Shown piece by piece: positions 7,915 through 15,653 of a stretch of 24,458 nt of DNA. Origin of the DNA: JAYOFM01 sp038117225 (GTDB lineage Bacteria > Pseudomonadota > Alphaproteobacteria > Rhodospirillales > Casp-alpha2). The notes below the pieces were generated by a model. That model made no database searches, was not told the DNA's origin, and saw only the letters and a program-made list of their open reading frames with translations. Made by a program: the position numbers and the translations under genes. The stretch is from positions 1 through 24,458 of the forward strand of contig JAYOFM010000052.1 of NCBI GenBank assembly GCA_038117225.1, read 5' to 3'. Position 1 is the stretch's first letter. Each line of letters begins with the position of its first letter.

Positions 7915-8507
7915 GTAGCGATTATTCCCTACGCCCGGCGACGGCGGCCGACGCGCCGGCGATCGCGCGATTCTTCCGGATGTCGTCGGACGGGGTCGCC
8001 GATTACATCTGGCGGGGATTGGCGGGCCACCCCGAATATGCCGGCATGACGCCGCTGGAGATCGGCGCGCAACGCTATGCGCGGCAAAACACCGCCTTTT
8101 CCTTCGAGAACTGCACCATCACCGAGCGCCACGGCGGAGCCGTCGGCATGCTGCACGCCTTCCCCATGCGGCCCGGCCCGGATGCCGGCGAACCGGAGGA
8201 GGCGGACCCGGTGCTGGCGCCCTACGCCGAATTGGAACTGGCGCCGAGCCTGTATGTTTCCGGCGTCGCCATCGACCCCGACCATCGCGGACGCGGCCTC
8301 GGCACGCGGCTGCTGGCGGCCGCGGAACGCCAGGCCGGCGATCTCGGCCTGCCCGCCGTCAGCCTCGTCGTGTTCGAACAGAACACCGGTGCGGCGGCGC
8401 TCTACGCCCGGCTCGGCTACCGCGAGATAAAACGCCGCGCCATCGTGCCGCACCCGCTCATCCACCATACCGGCGACGCGGTGCTGCTGGCGCTCAATGT
8501 GAACTGA
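7911..8507 (+). CDS. GNAT family N-acetyltransferase
   Basis: Acetyl-CoA-dependent N-acyltransferase of 198 residues. The core fold is visible from the N-terminal strand (YSLRPATAADAPAIARFF) to motif A, VSGVAIDPDHRGRGLGTRLL, whose R126-G-R-G-L-G131 binds the pyrophosphate of acetyl-CoA. Motif B follows with EQNTGAAALYARLGYRE. The acceptor is not predictable. The start at ATG 7911 overlaps the stop of a tiny upstream ORF (ATGA) and has no strong ribosome site of its own. It forms a likely operon with the carbamoyl hydrolase upstream and converges with the M20 amidohydrolase, ending ten bases from it. It might detoxify or modify an amine released by the hydrolase, but that is speculation. Confidence 0.88.
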   Translation: MSSDYSLRPATAADAPAIARFFRMSSDGVADYIWRGLAGHPEYAGMTPLEIGAQRYARQNTAFSFENCTITERHGGAVGMLHAFPMRPGPDAGEPEEADPVLAPYAELELAPSLYVSGVAIDPDHRGRGLGTRLLAAAERQAGDLGLPAVSLVVFEQNTGAAALYARLGYREIKRRAIVPHPLIHHTGDAVLLALNVN

Positions 8508-8516
8508 CGGCGCCGG

Positions 8517-9974
8517 TTATTCGAATGCCGGCCGCTTCGCCGGGTAGTGTTCCGCGAGCAGTGGCCGATAGCGGTCCATCAGTTCGGCGTTGGTGTCGGT
8601 CGGCGGCACTTGATCCGGCGGCAGTAGGGAGCGGTATTCGCGGCCGGCCAGTTCCTCCAAGTGTTTCTCCTTGGCGCGGCCGACCAGGGTCGGATCGGTG
8701 AAGCAGTCGAGTACCGAGGCGGCGAGCGCCTTGGCGCCGGCTACGGCGCCCTTGTGGGCGATCGAGGTGGCCAGCGCCACGCCGGCGGTCCAGTGGTGAT
8801 AGGCGATGCCGGGGATGTTGCCGGGGAACCACAGCCGCGCCATCGGTACCTTCCAACTGACGTCGCCGCAGTCGTTCGAGGCGAAGATCATCTTCGACGG
8901 CCCCGTCAGCGGCGTCGCCGCCGGCCGCAAGCCGGTGTCATCGACGCCACCGGCGCGCTGCGTCTCACGGGCCAGCGCCTGCTCCTCGTCGCTCCATTCC
9001 GGCATGCCGATGGCCTCGATGTTGCGCTGCACGGCCTCGGCCAGGGTCTGGTTGGCGCGCGCCGGCCAGACGGCGCTTCTCACCTCCACCGTGACCTCGG
9101 TGTTGGTCATCATCGCCGCGCCCTCGGCGATGCACGTCGCCTGATCGAACAGGGCGCGCGCTTTGTCGGCGTCCGGGTCGCGGAAATACCACCACACGCT
9201 GGCCCGGTCGGGAATGACATTCGGCTGCACGCCGCCGTCGGTGATGACCCGGTGCAGCCGCGTCGTCGGTTCAAGATGCTCGCGGAACTGTGCCAGTCCC
9301 ATATCCATCAGCACCACGGCATCGAGCGCGTCCCTGCCCTTCCACGGGCTGAGGCCGGCATGCGCGGTCTCCCCATGGAAGGTGAATTCGGCGGATACCG
9401 CGGCGATCTGAATCTGTCCGTATTCGGTCGAGAACTCGCCCCAGATGTGATCATGGAAGGCCACGTCCACGTCATCGAAATAGCCATCGCGCACGTAGTA
9501 GGGCCGCGCCAGCAGCAGTTCCTCCGCCGGCGCGCCGAACACCCTTAAGGTGCCCTTGAGCCCGTGCTCGTCCATCGCCTTCCTAACCGCTCGGGCGGCG
9601 GCGACCATGGCGGCAGCGTTGGCGTTGTGGCCCTCGCAATGGCCGGGGCCGCCGGCGACGATCTCGCGGCGCTCGGCGACGCCGGCGGCTTGCGAATTGT
9701 TGGGATTGGCGTCGTACTCCGTGTGCATGGCGATGACCGGCTCGCCCGATCCGTAGGTTGCGAGAAACCCGGTCGGGAACCCGGAAATGCCCGTCTCGAT
9801 CTCGAACCCCGCCTCCGCCAGCAACTCGCACATCAACTTGCAGGTTTCGATCTCCTGCATGCCCGGTTCGGCGAAGTAGAAGATGGCACCGGTCAGATCG
9901 GCGACCGCCTGCTTGTTGCGTTCCACGTAGTCGATGGCGTCGCGTTGCGGCGCGCTCAGGTTGGAACCATCCAT
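8517..9974 (-). CDS. M20 family amidohydrolase (AbgB-like)
   Basis: Zinc amidohydrolase/carboxypeptidase of 485 residues, M20D-like and similar to p-aminobenzoyl-glutamate hydrolase subunit B. Probable metal ligands and catalytic groups are H84 and D88 (MHTEYDANPN), H112 and H116 (GPGHCEGHN), E151-E152 (GAPAEE) and H174/H176 (FHDHIWG). The dimerisation-domain signature FHGETAHAGLSPWKGRDALDA is clear, and HRVITDGGVQPNVIPDRASV is the usual following block. The family cleaves amide or N-acyl bonds to amino acids; the substrate here is unknown. The ATG at 9972-9974 follows the stop of the iron-sulfur protein gene by one base (TGA-C-ATG), so the two are translationally linked and probably functionally paired. 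No signal peptide, so cytoplasmic. Confidence 0.92.
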   Translation of the reverse strand: MDGSNLSAPQRDAIDYVERNKQAVADLTGAIFYFAEPGMQEIETCKLMCELLAEAGFEIETGISGFPTGFLATYGSGEPVIAMHTEYDANPNNSQAAGVAERREIVAGGPGHCEGHNANAAAMVAAARAVRKAMDEHGLKGTLRVFGAPAEELLLARPYYVRDGYFDDVDVAFHDHIWGEFSTEYGQIQIAAVSAEFTFHGETAHAGLSPWKGRDALDAVVLMDMGLAQFREHLEPTTRLHRVITDGGVQPNVIPDRASVWWYFRDPDADKARALFDQATCIAEGAAMMTNTEVTVEVRSAVWPARANQTLAEAVQRNIEAIGMPEWSDEEQALARETQRAGGVDDTGLRPAATPLTGPSKMIFASNDCGDVSWKVPMARLWFPGNIPGIAYHHWTAGVALATSIAHKGAVAGAKALAASVLDCFTDPTLVGRAKEKHLEELAGREYRSLLPPDQVPPTDTNAELMDRYRPLLAEHYPAKRPAFE

Positions 9975-9975
9975 G

Positions 9976-11292
9976 TCAGTCGTTCCCTATTGGTGGATGC
10001 AAGGCCCGGTCGATCGGCAGATGTTGATCGCCCAGCAGATCGTGGATGACCACGTCGCGGACCTGCTCCGGGTCGAGACCATGTTCATCGATCAGCGCGC
10101 CGGCGTCGGCCATGATGGCATCGGCGTCCTGCATCAGCTTCAGGCGCTTGAACACATCCGGCCGTGTCAGGCCCATGCTCTCGCCGATCAGTTCCATGTA
10201 GTTGATGATCTCGAACGGCCACTGGTCCTGGTGCGACACCAGTTCACGGTGATCGGCGTGATAGACGCCGGCCAGGGTGGTGACGCCCGCCGCCTCGGCT
10301 TTCTTCAAGGTGCCGGCGATATGCTGCTGCATGGTGTCGGGCACGGTGAGCAGCGACGTCATCTGATAGCCGATGCGCGGCATTTCCAGATCGACGACTT
10401 CCAGCCCCGGGATGGCGCGTAGCAGTTTGACAACGCTCTCGGTAACGCCAGGCGATCCCGGATACTCATGCAGCGCCACTCGCTTCTCGACCCGGTTGGT
10501 CAACAGCGGCCCCAGGGCATCCAACCGCTCCGCCAGATAGACCGGAAACATGCGGATATCAAACGGCGCCGCGTCGACCGTTTCGCCGAACTGAATGTGA
10601 CAGGTCGGGCACCAGGCCAGTACCTCGGCGGCGCCAGTCTCGGCGAAGCGCTCGATCGTGCGTCCCGCCTGACGCCCGGCGTTTTCCGTGTCGCCGGGGC
10701 GCAATTGCAGAATACCGCAGCAGTTTGACGGTCCACCGTAGACCTCGTAGCTGGCCTCCAGGCGATCCAGCACGTCGAGACACAACAGCCCGATGTGCGG
10801 CGTCCTCAGCATGTTGCAGCCGGTGTAGAAAATCAGATCGGGCGGTGTCTCGCGGGCCGGGTGCGACGACGGGCTGAGCCGCCCCATCAGCGCCGGCGGT
10901 AGCTGCAGGCGCGAGATCACGCGGACGGCGCGGCTCATCTGCTTGAACAGATCCTTGCCGGTTTGCCGTCGTTGCTGCTCGGGCACGCGACGGCTGATGG
11001 CGCGCCGGGCCATGTTGAGCATGAAGCGCGGGTTGATGCCGTGCTCGCAGACGGTGAGGCAGTGGCCGCTGCCACAGCACGCGTTGGCCCACTGCTCGGC
11101 GGCGTCCGCATCGCCGCCCCGCAACACGTCGAGCACGCCGCTCGCTATTGTTTCGATAGGCACATCGCCGATGCCGAGCCGTGCCGGCGTCGGACACACG
11201 GTGACACATTTTCCACACGCGGTGCAGGCGTCGAGAATGCCATCGACGCGGGAATCAAGAGTATCGAGAATCGTTTGGGCGGACTGAGCCAT
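9976..11292 (-). CDS. HdrD/GlcF/DgcB-like 4Fe-4S protein with one intact and one cysteine-less CCG domain
   Basis: Predicted electron-transfer protein of 438 residues. A first 4Fe-4S motif is canonical (C23-x2-C26-x2-C29-x3-C33-P). A second cluster region has C72, C73, C78 and C82, with Ser at the normal second position. The first CCG domain is complete (C159, C191-C192-G, C228-x2-C231). The second CCG domain keeps its fold (HEYPGSPGVTESVVKLLRAI, LEMPRIGY, YHADHRELV) but has lost every cysteine. Relatives include heterodisulfide reductase HdrD/HdrCB, glycolate oxidase GlcF and the dimethylglycine catabolism protein DgcB. ATG 11290-11292 is chosen because GGAGG lies six bases upstream; a TTG at 11295 is too close to it. 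It is first in an operon with the M20 gene and is the likely electron acceptor for a flavoprotein dehydrogenase such as the DgcA-like enzyme nearby, which is an inference. Confidence 0.88.
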   Translation of the reverse strand: MAQSAQTILDTLDSRVDGILDACTACGKCVTVCPTPARLGIGDVPIETIASGVLDVLRGGDADAAEQWANACCGSGHCLTVCEHGINPRFMLNMARRAISRRVPEQQRRQTGKDLFKQMSRAVRVISRLQLPPALMGRLSPSSHPARETPPDLIFYTGCNMLRTPHIGLLCLDVLDRLEASYEVYGGPSNCCGILQLRPGDTENAGRQAGRTIERFAETGAAEVLAWCPTCHIQFGETVDAAPFDIRMFPVYLAERLDALGPLLTNRVEKRVALHEYPGSPGVTESVVKLLRAIPGLEVVDLEMPRIGYQMTSLLTVPDTMQQHIAGTLKKAEAAGVTTLAGVYHADHRELVSHQDQWPFEIINYMELIGESMGLTRPDVFKRLKLMQDADAIMADAGALIDEHGLDPEQVRDVVIHDLLGDQHLPIDRALHPPIGND

Positions 11293-11352
11293 CAAGGGCC
11301 TCCATCAAGCTTGCGATGTGGTCCGCCAACCCATCAGGTTTTCAATGGCGCC

Positions 11353-11380
11353 AATATAAACGAAAAATCCGCTTTGTCGT
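11353..11380 (-). promoter_or_regulatory. Candidate sigma70-type promoter of the iron-sulfur / M20 operon
   Basis: On the minus strand ACGACA (11375-11380, 4 of 6 to TTGACA) is 16 bases from TATATT (11353-11358, 5 of 6 to TATAAT), giving a leader of roughly 55 bases before the ATG at 11292. A short dyad GTCGT-TACCC-ACGAC (11376-11390) overlaps the -35 box and could be an operator. Prediction from sequence only. Confidence 0.4.
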
Positions 11381-11453
11381 TACCCACGACGCGAATTTTT
11401 GGACATGGTGATTTTCCCGGTTCGCCGTTCAGCCATCGCTGCCCCTCGGCCCA

Positions 11454-12365
11454 TCAGCCGCCGGCGGCCAGTAGCGTCTCAATGTGATCGCCGATGTCTT
11501 CGGCGAACAGATCGAGGAAGAAATGACCAGCGCCGTCGATGACCGCGAAACGCAGGCGCTTGCCATCGGCAAGCGGCTTCACCCGAGCCGCGAGATTGCG
11601 CACGACGGCATCGTCACTGGCGATGATGACCAGGGTCGGCAACTTAATGTCTGGCAGGATCGACGGCGTGTCGAAACGAGGATCGGAGCTGTAGTAGGAC
11701 GCGAAACTCGCCGCCGTCACGTTGGCCCCAGGGCAATAGAGCAGGCCGGCGGCTGGTATCACCTCGTCCCCCCTGCCAGCCTTTACCAGCGCCCGTGCTT
11801 GCAACAGCGGTTCCGCCAGGGCGCGGCCGTGGCGCCGCTCGAAGGCCTCGGCGGCGGCGGCCTCGTTCCACGTCGCCGGCGCCATGAGCACCAGATTGCG
11901 CAGCAACGGGTGGCCGCGCTCGGCCGCGAAACGGGCGGCCTGATTACCGCCCCGTGAATGGCCAAGCAGCACCACCGGCCCGCTACCTTTTCGTTTCAGC
12001 CAGTCGAGCCAGACGGTGATTTCATCGAGGGCGTCAAGATGGCGGTGGCGATGGGTTACCGCGCAGTCATACATGCCGTGGCGATCATCGATGCCGAGCG
12101 ACAGATTGATCGACAGCACGGTCAGTCCCCGTTCCGACAGCACGGTGGCAAGATTGGCCATGGTGTCCATGGCATTGTGCGCCAACGTCCCATGCACCAT
12201 CAGCACCAGGCCGTCGGCCAGCGTCTTGCCGTCCGCCGTTTTGAGCATGCCGTTGAGGGTCAGGCCCTGGTGCTTGATCCTGACTTCCTGCCCGGCCGAC
12301 GCCGGGGCCGCGAGGACGACCGAAAGGGCCAACAATGCCGCCAGGGCTGCACCGCTAGATCGCAT
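11454..12365 (-). CDS. Exported alpha/beta hydrolase
   Basis: Serine hydrolase of 303 residues with the alpha/beta-hydrolase fold. A Sec signal peptide is clear (hydrophobic core residues 5-20, cleavage near APASA at residue 24), so it is periplasmic or secreted. The oxyanion region is VLMVHGTLAH, the nucleophile elbow is G135-H-S137-R-G-G, the acid is D251 or D252 (IIASDDAVV), and the catalytic histidine is H281 (GAGHFF). The ATG at 12363-12365 has an AGGAG Shine-Dalgarno eight bases upstream, which decides against the longer ORF starting at 12401. It lies upstream of the iron-sulfur/M20 operon on the same strand but 160 bases away, so it is probably separate. It is divergent from the DgcA-like gene. 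The substrate (ester, amide or peptide) cannot be inferred. Confidence 0.88.
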   Translation of the reverse strand: MRSSGAALAALLALSVVLAAPASAGQEVRIKHQGLTLNGMLKTADGKTLADGLVLMVHGTLAHNAMDTMANLATVLSERGLTVLSINLSLGIDDRHGMYDCAVTHRHRHLDALDEITVWLDWLKRKGSGPVVLLGHSRGGNQAARFAAERGHPLLRNLVLMAPATWNEAAAAEAFERRHGRALAEPLLQARALVKAGRGDEVIPAAGLLYCPGANVTAASFASYYSSDPRFDTPSILPDIKLPTLVIIASDDAVVRNLAARVKPLADGKRLRFAVIDGAGHFFLDLFAEDIGDHIETLLAAGG

Positions 12366-12415
12366 GATTGGTTCTCCTGCTACGGATGCCACGGGCGCCA
12401 TCCTAACCGAGGCGA

Positions 12416-12445
12416 ATTACATATTCCATTTTTACATAGTGTTAA
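12416..12445 (-). promoter_or_regulatory. Candidate promoter of the alpha/beta hydrolase gene
   Basis: On the minus strand TTAACA (12440-12445, 5 of 6 to TTGACA) is 18 bases from TGTAAT (12416-12421, 5 of 6 to TATAAT), with about 45 bases of leader before the ATG at 12365. The stretch is AT-rich compared with its surroundings. An imperfectly placed dyad TCCATT...AATGGA (12425-12449) covers the same bases and could be a regulator site. No equally good plus-strand promoter for the DgcA-like gene was found. Confidence 0.35.
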
Positions 12446-12550
12446 TGGAGCGGTGGCGCTCGACGGTCCCGTCCACCAGATCCGATGACAATAATATCTA
12501 TCCCCAAGCGTCAAATTTTGTAGCCTTGTTGATCCGTCGCCGGAGCGCCA

Positions 12551-12572
12551 TCGTTCCGATGACATGGAACGA
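12551..12572 (+). promoter_or_regulatory. Inverted repeat overlapping the ribosome site of the DgcA-like gene
   Basis: TCGTTCC (12551-12557) and GGAACGA (12566-12572) form a perfect 7-base dyad with an 8-base loop. The right arm shares two bases with the GAGGA Shine-Dalgarno (12571-12575) of the TTG-initiated flavoprotein gene. A seven-codon ORF starts in the loop (ATG 12564) and its TGA (12585-12587) overlaps the TTG start codon (12584-12586). It could be a translational control element or a DNA operator; no proof of either. Confidence 0.4.
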
Positions 12573-12583
12573 GGAAGCAAACA

Positions 12584-14629
12584 TTGAACACCACCGACGA
12601 TTACAGGCCATCGAACGATCCCCTCCTCTCGCCGCTGCGACTCAAACATCTGACGTTCAAGAACCGCATCATGAGCACCAGCCATGCCTGCGGCTTGCAC
12701 GACGAGGGTATGACCGGTGAGCGCTATCAGGCCTATCACGAGGAAAAAGCCCGTGGCGGCCTGGCGCTAACCATGTTCGGTGGTTCGTCCAACGTGGCGC
12801 CCGATTCACCCTCCGTATTCCAGCAGCTTTATGTCGGCGATGACCGCTGCATTCCCTATTTCCAGAAATTCTCCGAACGCATTCATGCCCACGGCGCCAC
12901 CCTAATGATCCAGATCACCCATCTGGGCGGCCGCGGCGATGCCGGTGCCGATTACTGGCTGCCGCAGATCGGCCCGTCGATGGTTCGCGAGACCGCCCAT
13001 CGCGCCTTCACCAAGGAAATGGACCGCCATGACATCGACCGGGTCGTCAAGGCCTACGGCGCCGCCGCGCGACGCTGCAAGGAAGGCGGGCTCGACGGTA
13101 TCGAGACGCTCACCTCGGCGCACCTGATCGGCCAGTTCCTGTCGCCGCTGACGAACCAGCGAACAGACGAATTCGGCGGTTCGCTGGAAAACCGCTGTCG
13201 CTTTGGCCTGATGGTGCACGAGGAAATACGCCGCCAGGTCGGTGATGATTTCGTCGCCGGCATCCGCTTTATCGTCGACGAGGGCGCCGAGGGGCTAACC
13301 TTCGACGATTGTGTGGCGATCGCCCAGATGTTCGAGAATTCAGGCACCGTCGATTTTTTCAACGCCATCTACGGCCGCATGGATACCGAACGGGCGCTCG
13401 CCGTCCACAACATGCCGGGCATGGCCTCGCCCATTGCGCCGTGGCTGGAACGCGTCGGCCAATTCAAGCGCGAGGTCAAGCTGCCGGTGTTCCACGCGGC
13501 GCGTATTTCCGATCTCGCCACCGCGCGTTATGCCATCCGCGAAGGCCTGCTCGACATGGTCGCCATGACCCGTGCCCACATCGCCGATCCGCATATCGTT
13601 GCCAAGCTGATGCGCGGCGAGGAAGAGCGTATCCGCCCGTGTGTCGGCGCCACCCATTGCATGTCGCCGCAGCGACCGAAGTGCCTGCATAACGCGGCGA
13701 CCGGCCGCGAAACGCTGATGAGCCACGAGATACCCCGCGCGCCGACACCGGGGCGCCGCATCGTCGTTGTCGGCGGCGGGCCGGCCGGCCTGGAGGCGGC
13801 GCGGGTGTCGGCCGAGCGCGGCCACGCCGTCACACTGTTCGAGGCGGCCAATGAGCTGGGCGGACAGGTGCTGCTGGGGGCCCGGGGAAGCTGGCGCCGC
13901 GATCTGATCGGGGTCGTCGACTGGCGGCGCGACGAGCTGACGCATCTCGGCGTCGAGGTGAGAACCAACGTCTATGCGGAGGCCGCCGATATCACCGCCG
14001 AAAACCCTGACGTGGTGATCATCGCCAGCGGCGGCATTCCCGACCTCGACTGGCTCGACGGCTCGGAGCTCTGCACCACCGTCTGGGACGCGGTCGCCGG
14101 CAACGCGCCCCTGGCCGAGGACGTGCTGGTCTACGACGGCACCGGACGCCACCCGGCGGCGCAGGCGGCGGAATTCGCCGCCATGCAGGGTCGCGACGTC
14201 ACCCTGATTACCCTCGACGCCCAGCTGGCTCAGGAACTGACCTATTCGGAACGAGTTTCGTGGAAACGGCGCCTCTATGAACTGGGCATCAACGTGGTCC
14301 CAGAACTCCACCTGACCCGGGTATCGCGGGACGGCAACCGGCTGGTCGCTGACTTCGTCAACGAGCTGACCCACGAGACGTCGCAACGATCGGCGGCGCA
14401 GATCATCGTCGAACACGGCACCACGCCGATGGACGACGTTTACAAGGAACTCTGCCCCACGTCCGTCAATGACGGCGTCACCGACATCGACGCCCTGCTG
14501 GCCGAGTCATCGCAACCCTGGCAGGCCACGGACGGCGGGTTCGAGCTCTACCGGGTCGGCGATGCCGTATCCAGCCGCAACATCCCTTCCGCCATCTACG
14601 ATTCGCTGAGGCTTTGCCGAACGTTGTAA
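12584..14629 (+). CDS. TMADH-family FMN/FAD/Fe-S oxidoreductase, DgcA-like N-demethylase
   Basis: Flavoprotein of 681 residues in the trimethylamine dehydrogenase / 2,4-dienoyl-CoA reductase family, most like dimethylglycine demethylase DgcA and N-methylproline demethylases, which oxidatively remove N-methyl groups. Residues 10-350 form the FMN TIM barrel (FKNRIMSTSHACG, QFLSPLTNQRTDEFGGSLEN). Cysteines C353, C359 and C367 follow. Compared with trimethylamine dehydrogenase the second cluster cysteine is replaced by Ala356 and the last spacing is shorter. Residues 392-680 hold nucleotide-binding domains (VVVGGGPAGLEAARVSAERG). The start is TTG 12584 with GAGGA eight bases upstream; the protein begins MNTTDDYRPS in register with the family. 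It converges with the LysR gene. The substrate is unknown, and electrons may pass to the iron-sulfur protein at 9976-11292 or to an ETF elsewhere. Family is sure; demethylase role is inferred from similarity and context. Confidence 0.88.
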   Translation: MNTTDDYRPSNDPLLSPLRLKHLTFKNRIMSTSHACGLHDEGMTGERYQAYHEEKARGGLALTMFGGSSNVAPDSPSVFQQLYVGDDRCIPYFQKFSERIHAHGATLMIQITHLGGRGDAGADYWLPQIGPSMVRETAHRAFTKEMDRHDIDRVVKAYGAAARRCKEGGLDGIETLTSAHLIGQFLSPLTNQRTDEFGGSLENRCRFGLMVHEEIRRQVGDDFVAGIRFIVDEGAEGLTFDDCVAIAQMFENSGTVDFFNAIYGRMDTERALAVHNMPGMASPIAPWLERVGQFKREVKLPVFHAARISDLATARYAIREGLLDMVAMTRAHIADPHIVAKLMRGEEERIRPCVGATHCMSPQRPKCLHNAATGRETLMSHEIPRAPTPGRRIVVVGGGPAGLEAARVSAERGHAVTLFEAANELGGQVLLGARGSWRRDLIGVVDWRRDELTHLGVEVRTNVYAEAADITAENPDVVIIASGGIPDLDWLDGSELCTTVWDAVAGNAPLAEDVLVYDGTGRHPAAQAAEFAAMQGRDVTLITLDAQLAQELTYSERVSWKRRLYELGINVVPELHLTRVSRDGNRLVADFVNELTHETSQRSAAQIIVEHGTTPMDDVYKELCPTSVNDGVTDIDALLAESSQPWQATDGGFELYRVGDAVSSRNIPSAIYDSLRLCRTL

Positions 14630-14636
14630 CCGCGTC

Positions 14637-14655
14637 GTTTCAGCTTTGCTGAAAC
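14637..14655. terminator. Hairpin between convergent flavoprotein and LysR genes
   Basis: GTTTCAGC-TTT-GCTGAAAC is a perfect 8-base stem with a 3-base loop, eight bases after the flavoprotein stop and covering the last codons and stop of the convergent LysR gene. It may end transcription in both directions, though no uridine tract follows on either strand. Confidence 0.45.
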
Positions 14656-15542
14656 TCGCCGCAAACCCAATCGCTGAATACCCGCGTCGCCGCGTTCGGT
14701 TGCGGGTCTTGCGGCAATGCGAGGTAGAAGTGACGGCGCTCGACCGGCGGAACGTCTAGCAATCCGACCAGCGAGCCGTCGACGAAATAGCGTTGCATCA
14801 ACGGCGGGCCGATCAAGGCGATGCCCTGGCCATCCAACGCCGCCTGCACCAGATTTGTATAGGCGTTGAGGTGGATGCCGTTCACATCGCCCATATCGAC
14901 GCCGTGCTCGCGGAACCACACCGACCATCGGGTCTGCGGGTCATAGTCGCCTTCCAGGAACAATAGGGTCTCGCCGCGCAAGTCCTCGATTCTGGAAAAT
15001 TTCCGGCCGGCCAAATAGGACGGGCTGCAAACGGGAAGGATTTTCTCTTTCGTCAAGCAGGTCAAATCGAAACCCGGCCAATCACCGTCGCCATACCGGA
15101 TCGCCACATCGGCGCCCTCCGCCCGCAGGTCAAGATAGCTGTCTGAAACAAGAAACCGCAGATCGACCTTCGGATGCCGGCTACGAAAATCACCGATACG
15201 CGGCAATAGCCAAAAGGTCGTGAACCCGGTGGATGCGGTGACGGTGACCCGGTTTTCGGTATCGCCATCGCGTATGGAGCCGACCACCCCGGCGATATTC
15301 TCCAGGCTTGTCGAGACGACATCCCGCAGCCGCTCGCCATCGGCCGTCAGTGCCAGCGCCCGATGCAGGCGATGGAACAGGGAACAACCGACAAACGACT
15401 CCAGCGCCTTGATCTGTTGGCTGACCGCGACCCGGGTGACATTCAATTCCCGGGCGGCCTTGGTAAAGCTCAAGTGACGCGTCGCTGCCTCGAAGGCCAC
15501 GAGGTTATTGGGAGATGGTAATCTGGATCGCATACTTTGCAT
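14640..15542 (-). CDS. LysR-type regulator, GcvA-like
   Basis: Transcription regulator of 300 residues. The winged helix-turn-helix spans about residues 10-70 (LVAFEAATRHLSFTKAAREL, VSQQIKALE, FHR, LTADGERL), followed by a LysR substrate-binding domain of the GcvA/AmpR group (VTVTASTGFTTFWLLPRIGD, DVAIRYGDGDWPG, LVQAALDGQGIALIG). The ATG at 15540-15542 is taken; another ATG at 15533 (MRSRLPSPNN) is equally good, and neither has a strong ribosome site. The gene is divergent from the MttB gene and convergent with the DgcA-like gene, so it probably controls one or both. An inverted repeat in the 111-base divergent gap is a candidate binding site. The coinducer cannot be read from sequence. Confidence 0.92.
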   Translation of the reverse strand: MQSMRSRLPSPNNLVAFEAATRHLSFTKAARELNVTRVAVSQQIKALESFVGCSLFHRLHRALALTADGERLRDVVSTSLENIAGVVGSIRDGDTENRVTVTASTGFTTFWLLPRIGDFRSRHPKVDLRFLVSDSYLDLRAEGADVAIRYGDGDWPGFDLTCLTKEKILPVCSPSYLAGRKFSRIEDLRGETLLFLEGDYDPQTRWSVWFREHGVDMGDVNGIHLNAYTNLVQAALDGQGIALIGPPLMQRYFVDGSLVGLLDVPPVERRHFYLALPQDPQPNAATRVFSDWVCGEFQQS

Positions 15543-15560
15543 AAAGATAGGCTAACGCAA

Positions 15561-15598
15561 CCGTTCAGAATTTTGCAAGTTGTCAGTGCGTTGAACGG
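15561..15598. promoter_or_regulatory. Candidate operator in the lysR-mttB divergent region
   Basis: CCGTTCA (15561-15567) and TGAACGG (15592-15598) are perfect inverted arms whose centres are 31 bases apart, close to three helical turns. They lie between the LysR start (15542) and the GTG chosen for mttB (15654). An overlapping pair AACGCA (15554-15559) / TGCGTT (15587-15592) is also inverted. Geometry suits a dimeric or tetrameric regulator, either the LysR protein or the GbdR-like protein. Confidence 0.35.
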
Positions 15599-15653
15599 CG
15601 GCCTAGCATTGGTGACGCTCAACAAGGCGGCGACGCCGCACGGGGACTACAGC

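Noticed and set aside
13340..14416. Minus-strand ORF of 358 codons inside the flavoprotein gene
   Set aside because: Antisense shadow; the plus-strand protein has full-length family similarity.
15537..15653. Longer mttB start at TTG 15537
   Set aside because: It would overlap the divergent lysR start and add a non-family N-terminus; GTG 15654 has a better ribosome site and gives the normal length.
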